From assembly GCF_020520425.1 (NCBI RefSeq), contig NC_079491.1:434001-498000 (forward strand): DNA of 64,000 nucleotides, given 5' to 3'. The stretch comes from Spinacia oleracea (taxonomy: Eukaryota > Streptophyta > Magnoliopsida > Caryophyllales > Amaranthaceae). A program made the translations under genes and the position numbers. Below the pieces are notes generated by a model. The model was given only the letters and a program-made list of their open reading frames with translations. It was not told where the DNA came from and searched no databases. Shown in pieces: positions 48,127-59,256 of this stretch. How positions within the stretch are numbered: position 1 is the first letter of the stretch; each line of letters starts with the position of its first letter.

Positions 48127-50136
48127 TCAAAAATCACAAGTAATCCATAGTGGCTCGACAAATTTACCTTTCAATTCATCACCATCCACCTCAACATTCC
48201 CATTCAATGACAAGTTTCCTATTTCAATGTCAAGCTCTCCATTAGAATGCCACACAGGTGTTCCGTTCTCGTATCCGTCACACGTCAGCCTTCTCAACCC
48301 ACTTCCATCCACCTTGACAATAAAAAGATCCCCGTATGGTTGAAATTGGTTCGGAAAACTAACTGCCTCCGCCGTAACCCCACCCATGTTGGTGGTGAAT
48401 AACAACCACTCTCCATTCGGGCTAAAGCACACGTGGTTTATCCGCTCCATGTCTGAATCACTCGATCCTTCCACGTGTACTCTTCTTAAGTCCGACCCGT
48501 CTGGCCGAATCAAGTATATCCCAAAGGTTACCGGGTTACTCGGGTCATGCCGGTTTGAGGAAAAAGCGATCACCTGTCCATCCGGTGACCAACTGGGCAT
48601 AGTATCAACCCACGCCCCCTCCGTTATCTGACGGGCACTGTTACCTCCGTCAACTTCTCCGTCTACTGCATCCATTACGTAAAGATTCTTATGACCCGAT
48701 CTACCTGATCGGAAAACTACCAATTTCCCGTCAGGCGAACACGCCGGAAAACCGTTATTGCCCGTTTCCTCATTGGTCATGATCTTAATCTCAGCATTCT
48801 CGATGTTTTCACAACGAGGATCAAGGCTTGAAGCATCGAAAGTAATGCGAGCTACCTGTACGGTTACTCTGGCAGGCTGAAAGATTGAACCCAACGACGT
48901 GAAGATGACATGCTTCTTCTTATCTGATAAACATGGGGCCCAGGAGGTGTAGAAGGCGACCCGTCCTTTAATCAATGTCCACCTCTTGGAGCCATCTGAT
49001 TTCATGATCTTCACCCCTCCGCCTGTTTCGAAGTCTGGGTTAAATGCAAGGAAGTTCCCGTCGGGGGAAAATGAAGGGAATGAGCCGTTGAGTCTCACCA
49101 TTTTCAGGGACTTGATTGGAGAAACAATTGGTTCCAGGTTGGGGATTATTTTGTCCCCCTTTTGCTCACCGGAGTTTGAACCGCCCCGAAATCGGTGGTA
49201 TCCCAGGAACTTTGAACCCGGGGAAACAAACGGGTTGTAGTGGTGTAATTCTGGGTTTAGCAACTCGGTAACTGGTTCGAATTCCCCTGACTCTGTATCA
49301 AAAATCTCGATATGGCGATAGGCTTTATCCTTCCGGCGAGTAGCAACGGCGATCTTCTTTCCATCGTGCATTGCTGCGGGAGTGAAAGCGTGGACACCTG
49401 GGGGAGTGACTCGGAGTGGAGACTCGGTGGCAGGGAAAGCAACTCGGTAAATACTCCACCAACCGTCTTCAGATTGACGGTGAAAGTAGATAGCAGAATC
49501 GCCGGACCAAGTGGGCCACCCACCACGCTCAGCTAAAACGGTGCGTTTATTTGGGTCAGTTACAGGGAAAACAACAATCTGAGTGTGAAGCTCGTGGAAT
49601 TCGCCACCCCAAGGTTTGGACCCATACGAAGCAACAGCAACAAACTCACCGGAGATTGAAATAGCCGGACTGTAATCAACGGCACCGTATGGGGTCAACC
49701 GATTAATCTGATCATCATTGGTTTGATTATGATTATCAATTGAGACAGAGTAAACAGCAGACCAGCTCTTATAGAGTGATTCGGAAGGTTGATGAGCAGA
49801 TACAAAGAAAAGGCGGTTGCCATGTAGGATAGGACGGTCGTGGAAGAGGCTTCCCGGAGCAGAGGGAAGCTGCTCTGGTGGATTGTTGGAACCGGGTCCG
49901 GTAAGGTAAACACGAGGATAGCCAGTTCGTTCAGAAATGAAGACAAGGGAGTTGTTGTCGTCTACAAACTGACCGTTGAAGTTGACAGTGGTGCCATCAG
50001 TAAGGCGGTGCTCGGTGGCAGTGGAGGTGGAGATGGGGTGGAGGGGGACTGAAAAGATGTCGAAGCCGTAATCAATGCGGCCGATGGTGGTAAAGACGAT
50101 GGTTCCGTTCACTCCCAGAGTGGTTGCGGATTCCAT
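48127..50136 (-). CDS. TolB-like/DPP6 N-terminal-like beta-propeller protein, intronless, 669 aa
   Basis: A single uninterrupted frame. The only credible start is ATG at 50,136 (MESATTLGVNGTIVFTTIGR), since codons upstream lack an ATG. The product carries several PD40 (WD40-like, TolB-type) propeller repeats: FPSFSPDGNFLAF, GFPACSPDGKLVVFRSGRSG, PSWSPDGQVIAFSSNRHD, YLIRPDGSDLRRV and VKVDGSGLRRLTCDGYENG. No signal peptide or membrane segment is evident and no protease domain follows, unlike true DPP-family enzymes. In length and sequence it recalls Arabidopsis AT4G01870 (a TolB-related protein reported as stress-responsive). Biochemical role unknown. It lies between HEL2 and TRM13, all on the minus strand. 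Confidence 0.9.
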   Translation of the reverse strand: MESATTLGVNGTIVFTTIGRIDYGFDIFSVPLHPISTSTATEHRLTDGTTVNFNGQFVDDNNSLVFISERTGYPRVYLTGPGSNNPPEQLPSAPGSLFHDRPILHGNRLFFVSAHQPSESLYKSWSAVYSVSIDNHNQTNDDQINRLTPYGAVDYSPAISISGEFVAVASYGSKPWGGEFHELHTQIVVFPVTDPNKRTVLAERGGWPTWSGDSAIYFHRQSEDGWWSIYRVAFPATESPLRVTPPGVHAFTPAAMHDGKKIAVATRRKDKAYRHIEIFDTESGEFEPVTELLNPELHHYNPFVSPGSKFLGYHRFRGGSNSGEQKGDKIIPNLEPIVSPIKSLKMVRLNGSFPSFSPDGNFLAFNPDFETGGGVKIMKSDGSKRWTLIKGRVAFYTSWAPCLSDKKKHVIFTSLGSIFQPARVTVQVARITFDASSLDPRCENIENAEIKIMTNEETGNNGFPACSPDGKLVVFRSGRSGHKNLYVMDAVDGEVDGGNSARQITEGAWVDTMPSWSPDGQVIAFSSNRHDPSNPVTFGIYLIRPDGSDLRRVHVEGSSDSDMERINHVCFSPNGEWLLFTTNMGGVTAEAVSFPNQFQPYGDLFIVKVDGSGLRRLTCDGYENGTPVWHSNGELDIEIGNLSLNGNVEVDGDELKGKFVEPLWITCDF

Positions 50137-50478
50137 TTGTATTAGCAAAATGACTTACTGCTCTATTTGATTTATCTTTGATGGAAATTGAATACTAGAT
50201 AATTGGGGAATATTTTGGGAGGAGTGGAAATGTGAAGTAGTTTTGTAATTTTGGAAGAGTGTTGTTTGGATATTTATACGGAGCTACTGCACTACTACTA
50301 TAAACTATAGAGTATTTGCTAATACGTAAGAAGTGACGTACCAAATTTTACTTTCTTTTGCTGAGAGTTTTATTTTATCTTCCAAATCTCAATTCCCAAC
50401 TCCCAAGTCTTATCTAATCGTATTTGTTCTTTAGTTAATTGGAAATGTTTTTATTAATCACACTCAAACAACAACGAT
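50137..50478 (-). promoter_or_regulatory. Upstream region of the TolB-like gene
   Basis: Between the TolB-like start codon and the tRNA-Ala gene. It contains a TATA-like element on the gene strand near 50,272 (TATAAATATCC) and a poly-pyrimidine-rich leader. No operator-like repeats were seen. Confidence 0.4.
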
Positions 50479-50551
50479 GGGGATGTAGCTCAAATGGTAG
50501 AGCGCTCGCTTTGCATGCGAGAGGCACGGGGTTCGATCCCCCGCATCTCCA
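50479..50551 (+). tRNA. tRNA-Ala-TGC: tRNA-Ala (anticodon TGC)
   Basis: A complete 73-nt cloverleaf: acceptor GGGGATG/CATCTCC, D-arm TAGCTCAAATGGTAGAGC, anticodon stem-loop CTCGCTTTGCATGCGAG (TGC), T-arm CGGGGTTCGATCCCCCG, discriminator A. It starts with the eukaryotic-type GGGGATG. A TTTTCTCTCTCTTTT stretch directly follows and may act as the Pol III stop. Nuclear tRNA-Ala. Confidence 0.95.
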
Positions 50552-51755
50552 TTTTCTCTCTCTTTTCACCCGTTTTCTTTTGATGAGGTGGGACTTCAAA
50601 TGGTATGCTCAATTGAGAGAACTTGAACTTCAATGGTTAAACAGTTGATCATGACTTCATATCTATTTTATTTACGGAGTAAGATTTAGATTAAATGATA
50701 CCTAGTAGAATGCAACGTGACATTTCTTACGTTTTCATATATTTACGTATAGAAATCTACAGGAGCAGCCTAGCAGTTGTTACTGCTGCTACTCGAGAAC
50801 AATCAGTGCTATTACTTATTAGTCGATTTTCATTTGTTCAGGCTTGCTCTTGTATTACCATCTCTCGGTTATTAATTCCGATTTCCGACAAGAAACAAAA
50901 CAAAATCTTGGTCGTATAGTTGTATGATTCAGTCAAAAGGCAGAAAGCAGCCACCCATAAAAATAAAAATTAAAATTAAAAACATCTGCATATTGGATAG
51001 TAACATAGTACGGAGTATGATGTATCTGACCCTATTAAGCATCTGTTTTACATTTTGTACGTAGTCAACTCTGAATTGTAATGCTATATGTGGCTTTCCT
51101 TATCCTTTTGTTTAAACTTTGAAGAGCATCTTCTTTCCACAAATCACAAATATATGTTCACACCTGTGTGCATGCATCATAATCCTGGCAAGATTACCTA
51201 GTCTACCTACCATGAGAAAAACATGTTTGCAAAATTAGCTCAGTTTGCTAGTAGTATCAAAATAACTGGTCTTAAAAAAAATTGTGACTAATAAAATTTA
51301 CATGCTAAAGCATGCTCGGTGTGTTTCGTGAAAAAAGAAAACCCAAGATTTCACCAATGACTAGTGAAAAGCTGAGAAATTTCAGCATACATAAGAGTTG
51401 ATTTTGAGAATTAATGTATTGAAGAATTGAACTTAGCTGTACTATTCTCTTAACCTCAGTGATACAATATATCCCAAGTCAGTTGCTCATACGCATGGTA
51501 TAGGTAGGATCATACCTCATATGAATGAACAAGTAAACTTGTATCAAGTAGTCACGATAACAAGTAGACTTGCTTCGTCCTCCCCTCAACCCGGCCCTTT
51601 CGCATACATGGATGAAAGTCTGAAACCATATTCATTTCAATCACAAACTTGATGAGCCATGACTTCACTATCTTGGCCTGGTTAATGTGTGGTTCCATGC
51701 ATTTCATCAAATAAGTGTTACTGCAAAGTGCAAACCTTTCATTTTAGCTTAGCGG
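50552..51755. other. Intergenic region between tRNA-Ala and TRM13 3' end
   Basis: AT-rich sequence with the TRM13 3' UTR at its right edge. No further gene. ACGGAGTA and similar words suggest small decayed MITE ends but no paired terminus was found. Confidence 0.5.
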
Positions 51756-54700
51756 TCAGGTAGAGATGGTTGTTGTTCCTGCCTTTGCAACCAGCAGACG
51801 ATTTTCAGGGGAAATGTCTGATGGGACATACTTGACAAGTTTAGCTTCCAGTCCGCATTCCTTAATCCACATCAACCTCCCCATATCAATTATATCCTTG
51901 CACATGAACCCTAATGCTGCCCTGTCCATTGCTTTCATGTTCCTTGTAATACCTTCAACTCCTCTAGCATCTCCACCACACTCTTCATTACCACTATAAA
52001 AAGCAGAGAAGATCCGTCAAAAAAAGGGGAAAACAGCAAAAGGAAATGAAGGAACTAGAGCCCATTCTTTTCACCAGGATAATAATGATGCTTATCAAAA
52101 GTATTCTGAGATTGTGTGAAAATTTCGGAATTTTATAGCCTTTTCTGAAGTTTGTTCAACTTATCCTTTCGGTACATGTGAAAATAAGAACAAAGTAAGA
52201 GTCTCTTACTCATTTGCGAGCTTTATAAGGGGAAAAAAGGAGAAGGGGAGTCACGATAGCCAATCATTTAAGGATAATACTCAATTTACCTTGGTGGGTG
52301 AGGTGGAATAGGAGATGGCAAAGAACCATCATCAGAGACATCTGACCCATGATCAGCATCTACTGCCCAACTGGTGAACCATGTGATAGCATGGAAATCC
52401 TCTTTAGTGATTCCTAGGTTCTTTAGGTATTGTTTACCTGCATGTTCATGGTTGGAGGATAAATGATAAAGGATATTGAACTTTGTTTCTCTAATTTACA
52501 GTAAATGGCAACAGAAAAAATTACTTGTGTAGTGTTTCCATTGGCAGAGATGGTGGCAACAGGTCGCCACAGCTATGCTTCTGAGATGAGGACGAACACC
52601 AGGCTCTTTCCCATTATCTTGATCACAATGTTCACTGAGACAACATCTAAGAGTCAAATCTGCACTATGCCATACATTCAAGTAAGATTACTGATATTCA
52701 ACTCCTCAACATGTTCCTCTTTCCCTCAGTTTCATGTTTCTTAGAACAGGAAGGGTGAAAGAGTAACAGGGATCTGCTACTTGAACACAAGAAGGTCGAT
52801 TTATATCTAAATAAATGGTTACGCACTAGATTTCCAATGATATCAGATTATTCACCTGTAGCAGGCCCACATAGATGTTTACCAATTGCCAAGTAAGGTA
52901 TTCCCTTCAAAGACTCGACAGCATTCAGATTTAAATCTTCAACTGCATCAGTGATCAATATGTGTCAACACAAACACAACTATCCAATGTTTAAGTAATC
53001 CTTCAACAACCAAATACAGAATTGAGCTGGTTCAACATGATGCTTCAAAAAAGTATTATATACATGGAAATGACAAAGCAGGCATATCAAGAACTTCATT
53101 ACATAACACGAAGTATAGTTATTAAAACTATAGTCCTGGTTACCAGGAGAAACATTACATGAGGTGAGAAAAACTCAAGATGATGAGAAAGTCGTGAATG
53201 CTCAGAAATGCATGCAGCACAGGGCATAGGGACACAACACCTATAATAGTCTATATCCCCCCAAATTTTTCCAAGAGAACTGCATTTTTTTACGGGGAAA
53301 GGAGGCAGTAGAAGGAAATTTTTTATTGCTCTATTCGCGAGGGTGGGAGATGAAGTATGTTTTCAAGATGTTTGAGAGGAAACAGCAAACGAGAAATAAA
53401 AATTAATGAGCAACATAACTGTTTCAGACTTAACAAAGGCTTTTCACAAAACATTTCCACAATGTAAAATAGCTTAGTGCTGCAGAAGTTCTAGGCAACG
53501 CAACAAGTTCCAATAGGTAATTGCCATCACAAAACAGTAGTCCAGTTATAAACTAGAGTCCACATCGGTACAATTACTTTTTTCTAATAATATAGATGCA
53601 TAAACATACAAAATTGAAGAGATTTCAGTATCCCTTTTTCATATAATATTCTGTTCAAAAGCATAACATAGCTGACAAAAGGATAAAGGCCTCAAATAAC
53701 CAGACACAGAGGATTTAATAAAACCTTACTGTCGATTCTTAAACGCTCCAATGCTAAGTTCTCTATTTGTCGTAAACTCCGATCTGCCTAAAATAAAAGA
53801 TATATCAACATTATTTTCATCAAAAAAATTCAATGTGTCATTAAACTCTTTCCCTCTGTACACTGACCTTGAGCTTGTACGCCTTGCGCTCAACCAGGAC
53901 TACCTTTTCAATCCCATAACAATCAGCCAATATCTGTGTTAAGTAACCCCTACCAGCTCCAAACTCAACCACAGCAGAGACATCATCTTCATAGCAATGC
54001 AATGTGCTACGATCACACTGTTCTTCTGAAAAAGCTTGATCAGAACTGCTCAAAGCCCCAAAGTCCTCCAAATTCCCGAGAATTGACGCTTGTTGCCGGA
54101 CATGCTTCTCTTGGTATGGTATTTTCCTACAAAAACAGAAACCACAAGTATTTGAACACTAGGAAACACCATTTGCAAAGAATATAAACAAACAATCATT
54201 CAAACACAATGCAATTAAAACAACAAAAAATGGAGAGCCAATACATTATATATACATACCGGTCATTTTGTCTCTTTATCCAGATATCACAAGCGTTAGG
54301 TATCTTGTAAGAAAACTGCATGTCCTTACAAATGGAAGCATGAAGAGAACGGATCTTGGAGAGTAAATCATAAAAAAGAGGAGCACTCAAATTATAAACC
54401 CAATTCCTCTTCATCTCAGATGTGAATTGAACATCTTGATCTTCAGAATCTGTGCCTTGATTAATCCCCTTTTGGTAGTAAGGCTGGAGTGACAATGTCT
54501 GGGTTTGTTTCAATAATGGGCATCTCTTCAAGTGACCCTCCATGTTTTCTTCAAGCACACAACTTTCACAAATTCATACATCAAACAATAACATAAATAT
54601 GGGAAGCTAATTAATCAACGGTAACAGTTTCAATCAAATGCATTAAGGAATAGTTTGGATATGATTACTAACTGGGAAGGGTCGATTGAGCAAGGAATCC

Positions 54701-54897
54701 ACTTGCCATTGGACCTAATGCTGTGATTCCCGCAGAATCTATCACAAATTTCATAATTTAACTATTTGACAGCAGCTGAGGAAGAAAATGAAGAAGAGGG
54801 TTCTCTAATTAAGGGATACTTACGGGGAATCATTGAAGGGGAAATTGGCGCAAAATCGTTTCTTCTTGGGCAGCCAATATTCGCAACGTTTCTCCAT
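51756..54897 (-). CDS. TRM13: TRM13 tRNA:m4X 2'-O-methyltransferase, 9 exons, 455 aa
   Basis: TRM13 enzymes 2'-O-methylate position 4 in the acceptor stem of certain tRNAs using S-adenosylmethionine. Exons: 54897-54824, 54738-54673, 54562-54260, 54126-53868, 53787-53730, 52942-52856, 52659-52525, 52437-52290, 51993-51756; total 1,368 nt with matching phases and GT-AG introns. Order of domains: N-terminal CCCH zinc finger (RCEYWLPKKKRFCANFP ... FCGNH), a CHHC finger (IPCSIDPSH ... EGHLKRCP), then the methyltransferase domain with SAM motif I VVEFGAGRGYLT, the motif GKHLCGPAT and IAVATCCHHLCQWKHY. Length matches plant TRM13 (Arabidopsis AT4G01880, from memory). Start is the first ATG in the exon, directly before the zinc finger. 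Confidence 0.94.
52943..53729. other. TRM13 intron 5
   Basis: A 787-bp intron without recognisable repeat or gene; AT-rich with a few short A/T runs. Confidence 0.6.
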
Positions 54898-56004
54898 TTT
54901 TACTTCTTCGCGACAGTTCCCACGGCAGAGATCTTTCTTCTGCTGCTGTTATTGGTCCACCACCGGTTATCTTACTATCGTTGCTTCTGTTTGCTACTGC
55001 GCCACTGCTCAGGTCTGGCCACTAGTATGTTTTGCGTCGCAAGCCTCAGCCTAACTTAGGGGCTTTCTGTTGACCTTAAAAAAAATAAGTTTCAGGTCCA
55101 ATAAGTTTCAGATAAGTTACAATCAGGTTTAATAAGTTAAATAAGTTCCAACCATGTCTAATAAGTTTCAATATTAATAATAATAATTATAATAATTATT
55201 ATTATTGTTGTTATTATTATTATTATCATTTATTTTGATTCCTATTGTTATATCATTATTCTTAAAACATTAAAAACTTAAATTTTCCCTAAGCCAGCCT
55301 ATATTTACAAGCACCAAATTTTTTTTGAAGATTGTGAAGAGTTAGTACTCTGTAAAATATTTAGGCATGAATGAAAGAACAATACGCTATAAACAAGTAT
55401 AGATAAATTCCAATCTACCAAGTGAATGAGTCTAAGGCCGAAACCTTAACCAGTAAATAAAGGTTTCTTAGAGCAGAGACGAGCTTGGAAAAAATTAAAC
55501 AAATTCGTATTAGAAACACCACCAACAAAATACAGTACACATTTAACTACTTTCTCTCCCACAGACCAAAGTACTGCACCTATATAAACCTACCTCTACA
55601 TCATCAATAAGTTGCTTATCTAGTCAGCTAATTCTCTTTTCTGCATTGGAGTCAGTTCCCGTTAAAAAAGTGTTGGAAAAAGGCAGGTCAAAGTGTCAAA
55701 CCAACTAAGAAATACTCCGTACTAAGGTAGCCAGAAACAAGTATCATGCATTCATCTCCTATCAAATAATGTATATTTCTATATCTTTTCCAGGAAAGCA
55801 TGCCACGAAAGCCATATCTCTACACTTGCAGGATAAGGATCATGAAGGTTCAAACTTTTACTAAGCAACGGCAGCTGTTGGTGCAAATCTAGTAAGCATA
55901 CTACTGCATAAAAGTTACAACACAAACCAGGGCTTAACCGATTAAGTAAGGCAACCAAGATTGGTTCTATCCCAGCATAAGGAACCCAAGACCCAACTGT
56001 TTAC
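54898..56004. other. TRM13 upstream region and AT-rich intergenic DNA
   Basis: The first 150 bp form the TRM13 leader/promoter. At 55,079-55,175 the word AATAAGTT recurs several times (short degenerate repeat), followed by an ATT/AAT-rich microsatellite stretch to 55,235. The rest to 56,004 shows nothing coding. Confidence 0.5.
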
Positions 56005-56228
56005 ACTGTTTGATTAGTATTTACGGAGGGGAAAGGAGGGGAGGGAAAAAGAGGGAAGAAAAAAGGAGGTGAAGGGATGTAATTTGATTTCTTAATAGGG
56101 AAGGAAGGGGATCCCTCCACTTCTCTTCCATTCTCTTCCTCTATGTCCTATCCAAAAAAGGAAAATACATCCCTCACTTTCCCTTTATTAGTTCCCTCCC
56201 TTTCCCTCCAAATCTACCTTCCAAACAC
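56005..56228. mobile_element. Foldback MITE, about 0.22 kb
   Basis: The left part (CTGTTTGATTAGTATTTACG, then GAGGGGAAAGGAGGGGAGGG) and the right part (CCCTCCCTTTCCCTCCAAAT ... CCAAACACAG) are complementary over about 45 bp, with GA-rich and CT-rich halves meeting near 56,115. The GTTTG-type ends resemble hAT or Harbinger MITEs. The exact target duplication is unclear. Confidence 0.55.
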
Positions 56229-56269
56229 AGTGTCAGTTATAAATCTCTAATAAAAACGACAATCTAGAA

Positions 56270-56814
56270 TCTCTATTATATAAAGGAACAGCTGAGGGCG
56301 TTTTGGTAATAACACTTTTCGTGTCCCCCTTTGAAAATACTAAAACACCCCTGCTTTTTACTCACAAACCTGTCGTCCTTCACTCTCTCGCCGCTCAGCC
56401 CTCTCACTCTTCTCTCTCCTCACTTTTCCTCACCATCGTTTCTAGGGTTGGTTACCTTCCTCGCCGTCGTCCGTCACCAAATCGCGTCCTAAAGCAGCGT
56501 TAAAGGTATTTTTTCTGCGTCTTCTCCCCCTCTCTCTCTTTAGCTGACGAATCATGAGTTTTAATTAGTTCGTTTCTACCAAATTTCTGTCAAATTCAAG
56601 ATCTAATTAAAAAATTCTACCAATGAAATGAAAAGATTTCTCCAAAAAAAATTCGAGACCTAATATTTGTTCATCCCCAATCTCTGTTTTGGGAAATCCC
56701 CAATTCGATTTGTTAATTTTAGCGAAATTTGAAAGCGACCTAATAATTATGCATTTTTTTGATTTATTCGGATTAAAAAAGAAGGGGTAAAACAATGTAA
56801 AAAAATGCCAAGTG
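56270..56814 (+). other. Leader-like sequence, possible Helitron 5' end
   Basis: At 56,270 the sequence TCTCTATTATATAAAGGAAC follows an A and resembles the 5' terminus of plant Helitrons. Next come CT-rich, leader-like sequence (56,375-56,470) and GGTATTTTTTCTGCG, which looks like a splice donor region, then AT-rich DNA up to the Copia element. No Rep/helicase sequence or 3' hairpin was identified, so this is a weak call. Confidence 0.3.
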
Positions 56815-57054
56815 TTGTAAAAAAATGTCCCAAACTGAGCAAAGCAACACTGTGGCATCAAAGACTAGGTCATGCACCTATGTCTAAGATAGAGAAAATA
56901 AAAGCTCTTAAAGGAGTAAAAGAAGATGATACTGAAGTTAGTTTGACCTGTCCTCGCTAAGTTCACCAAACTGCCATTTAGTTTGAGTGAATCAAAGGCA
57001 AACAAACTGTTTGAGCTCATTCATTTGGACATTTGGGGGCCATATAAAGTTACT

Positions 57055-57240
57055 CATCATTATCATCATTATCATTACCCCATTGCCTCAAAGAGGCTCC
57101 CGCAAGAAGCAGGGTAAGGGGGGTCGGACGTACGCAACCTTACCCCTGCAATTGCAGAGAGGTTATTTCCAATTGATAACGGGACGACAACGGGACGACC
57201 ATCTTCTACTTCATGGAAATGAAGCGAAGAGGTATTAAGA
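57055..57240 (-). mobile_element. SINE inside the Copia element
   Basis: A 186-bp insertion flanked by a perfect 16-bp duplication, GCCATATAAAGTTACT, at 57,039-57,054 and 57,241-57,256. On the minus strand it contains GGGTAAGGTTGCGTACGTCC and GCGGGAGCCTCTTTGAGGCA and ends in an ATAATGATGATAATGATGA tail. This is the layout of Au-type plant SINEs as I know them (inference). Confidence 0.85.
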
Positions 57241-58688
57241 GCCATATAAAGTTACTACAAAGGGAAAATATAGGTATTTCCTAGTTGTTGTTGATGATCA
57301 CAGTAGAGTAACCTGAGTGAATCTGCTTAGACGGAAATCAGATGTTTTCGGTGCTATTGAAACATTTGTGAACATGGCAAGAAACCAGTTTGAGAAAAAG
57401 GTGAAGGTGATAAGGTAACATAATGCACTAGAGTTTGATGACAAAGAATGCAATCCCTTCTTTGACAAGTTGGGAATTATACATCAAACATCATGTGTAA
57501 ATAGACCTCGGCAAAATGGAAGAGTCGAGAGAAAGCACATAAACATTCTTGAAATGTCAAGAGCTCTCAGGTTTCATGCTGGTCTCCCTTTTCATTTTTG
57601 GGGTGACTGTGTGCTTGCAGCTACACACATAACCAACAGACTTCCGTCACCGATCCTTGATAATCTGACTCCATATGAGGTGTTGTACAAAGAGCAACCT
57701 AACTACAATCATTTGAGAGCCTTTGGGTGTTTAGCTATGGCTAGTAATCCAAGCATTGTGAAAGATAAGTTGCAAGCTAGAGGGGTGCCCTGTATTTTCT
57801 TAGGGTATCCTCAAAATCAAAAAGGGTACAAGCTGTACAATCTCTTGACAAACCAGAACTTTGTGTCTAGAGATGTGAGATTCTATGAGTCGATTTATCC
57901 CTATCACATTTTTCACTCTACCTCATCTCAACCTGAAAACCCTTCAAACCTAACCACACTTCCCAAACACACATGGGTGGATACAGATGAAAGCATCCAT
58001 GTGAACCCAGAAACACATGAACCCAAACACATTCACTGCAAACACAAACCCACTACTCCGCCTACTCTAAGAAAATCAATGAGAGATCACAAAGCTCCGT
58101 CATGGCATAAAGACTATCATGTAACTAACATGAGTACGAGTTCTCAACCTGCTGAAATACAGAACATTAGTACTCATGTTACTCATCAATACTATTGTCT
58201 CATGGCTCATTTGACTCGGCAAAATGATCCATTGTTCTTCAAGAATGCTATTAATGAATGTCATTGGCTTCAGGCCATGGATGAAGAGTTAGAGGCCTTA
58301 GAAAGAAACAACACTTGGGAGATTGTCGTTCTTCCACCCGGAAAAGTAGCTATTGGTTCAAAATGGGTGTACAAGACTAAGCACCATGCTGATGGGAAGT
58401 TGGATAAACACAAGTCAAGGCTTGTGATTATGGGAAATAGGCAACAATATGGAATAGATTATAGAGTAACATTTGCTCCAGTTGCCAAGCTTGCTACAGT
58501 TAGGTCATTACTAGCTGTTGTAGCATTAGAGGGGTGGCATGTACATCAAATGGATGTAAAGAATGCCTTCCTCCATGGAGAATTGCATGAAACTGTATTC
58601 ATGAAATTTCCTCCTGGTTACACGGGGAAAGGATTCAGATTTGGTAATAAGTTTTGAGGGGGAGAATCTACAATCTGCAAAGGGAAAG

Positions 58689-59102
58689 TGATGTGAATAT
58701 TAACGCCCTAACACACACAAGAATAAAATTCTAGGTTAATTCTCTAAAGGTCAAACCACCAAGAACAATTACTAGAACAAAAACGATTTATTTAGCTTGA
58801 ATAAAGAAGAAATCACCCTCAAGACGATAATAAATCTCACGACGACATGTTTTAAATAAAACACTCAAACTTTTAATATATCACACTCTCATTATCAGAT
58901 TCAATGCCCTCTTTTTATCGTACTAGAAACCACAAAAGAGTTGGATTAGGAAACTAACTCTCTAAACCAATTAAAATACGAAAAGTAAATTCTAGGCTTA
59001 AACCGGAAAAACCGACTTCAAGTGAAGTCCAAAAACCCGCAAGCCAAAAGCTAATTTACAAACAAACTAAGTAACATCCAAACTCTCAAATCTCAAGCAC
59101 TT
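58689..59102 (-). repeat. Left inverted arm (LTR-like)
   Basis: Reverse complement of the right arm. Outer end TGATGTGAATATTA, inner end CTCAAGCACTT. Contains the complement of the promoter-like TATA box near 58,910-58,920. High identity by eye with a scatter of single-base differences. Confidence 0.85.
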
Positions 59103-59256
59103 GATGATGTGGGAATGGAGGACTTGGAGAGTGAGGCCAAGGCCTTGGCAGTTGACCAAACATTTAGAGTTGAGCTGCTTAGGAACGACGCATGGTAATT
59201 GGATTAGTATTACTAGTCTTACAGGGGTGGTCTGCTTGGTGACTTATTCACACCAA

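Noticed and set aside
49312-49536. Plus-strand frames across the TolB-like gene
   Set aside because: Antisense shadows of a clear 669-residue propeller gene.
54766-55059. 97-residue plus-strand frame
   Set aside because: Overlaps the first TRM13 exon and its promoter in antisense. The minus-strand zinc finger is clearly the real coding sequence.
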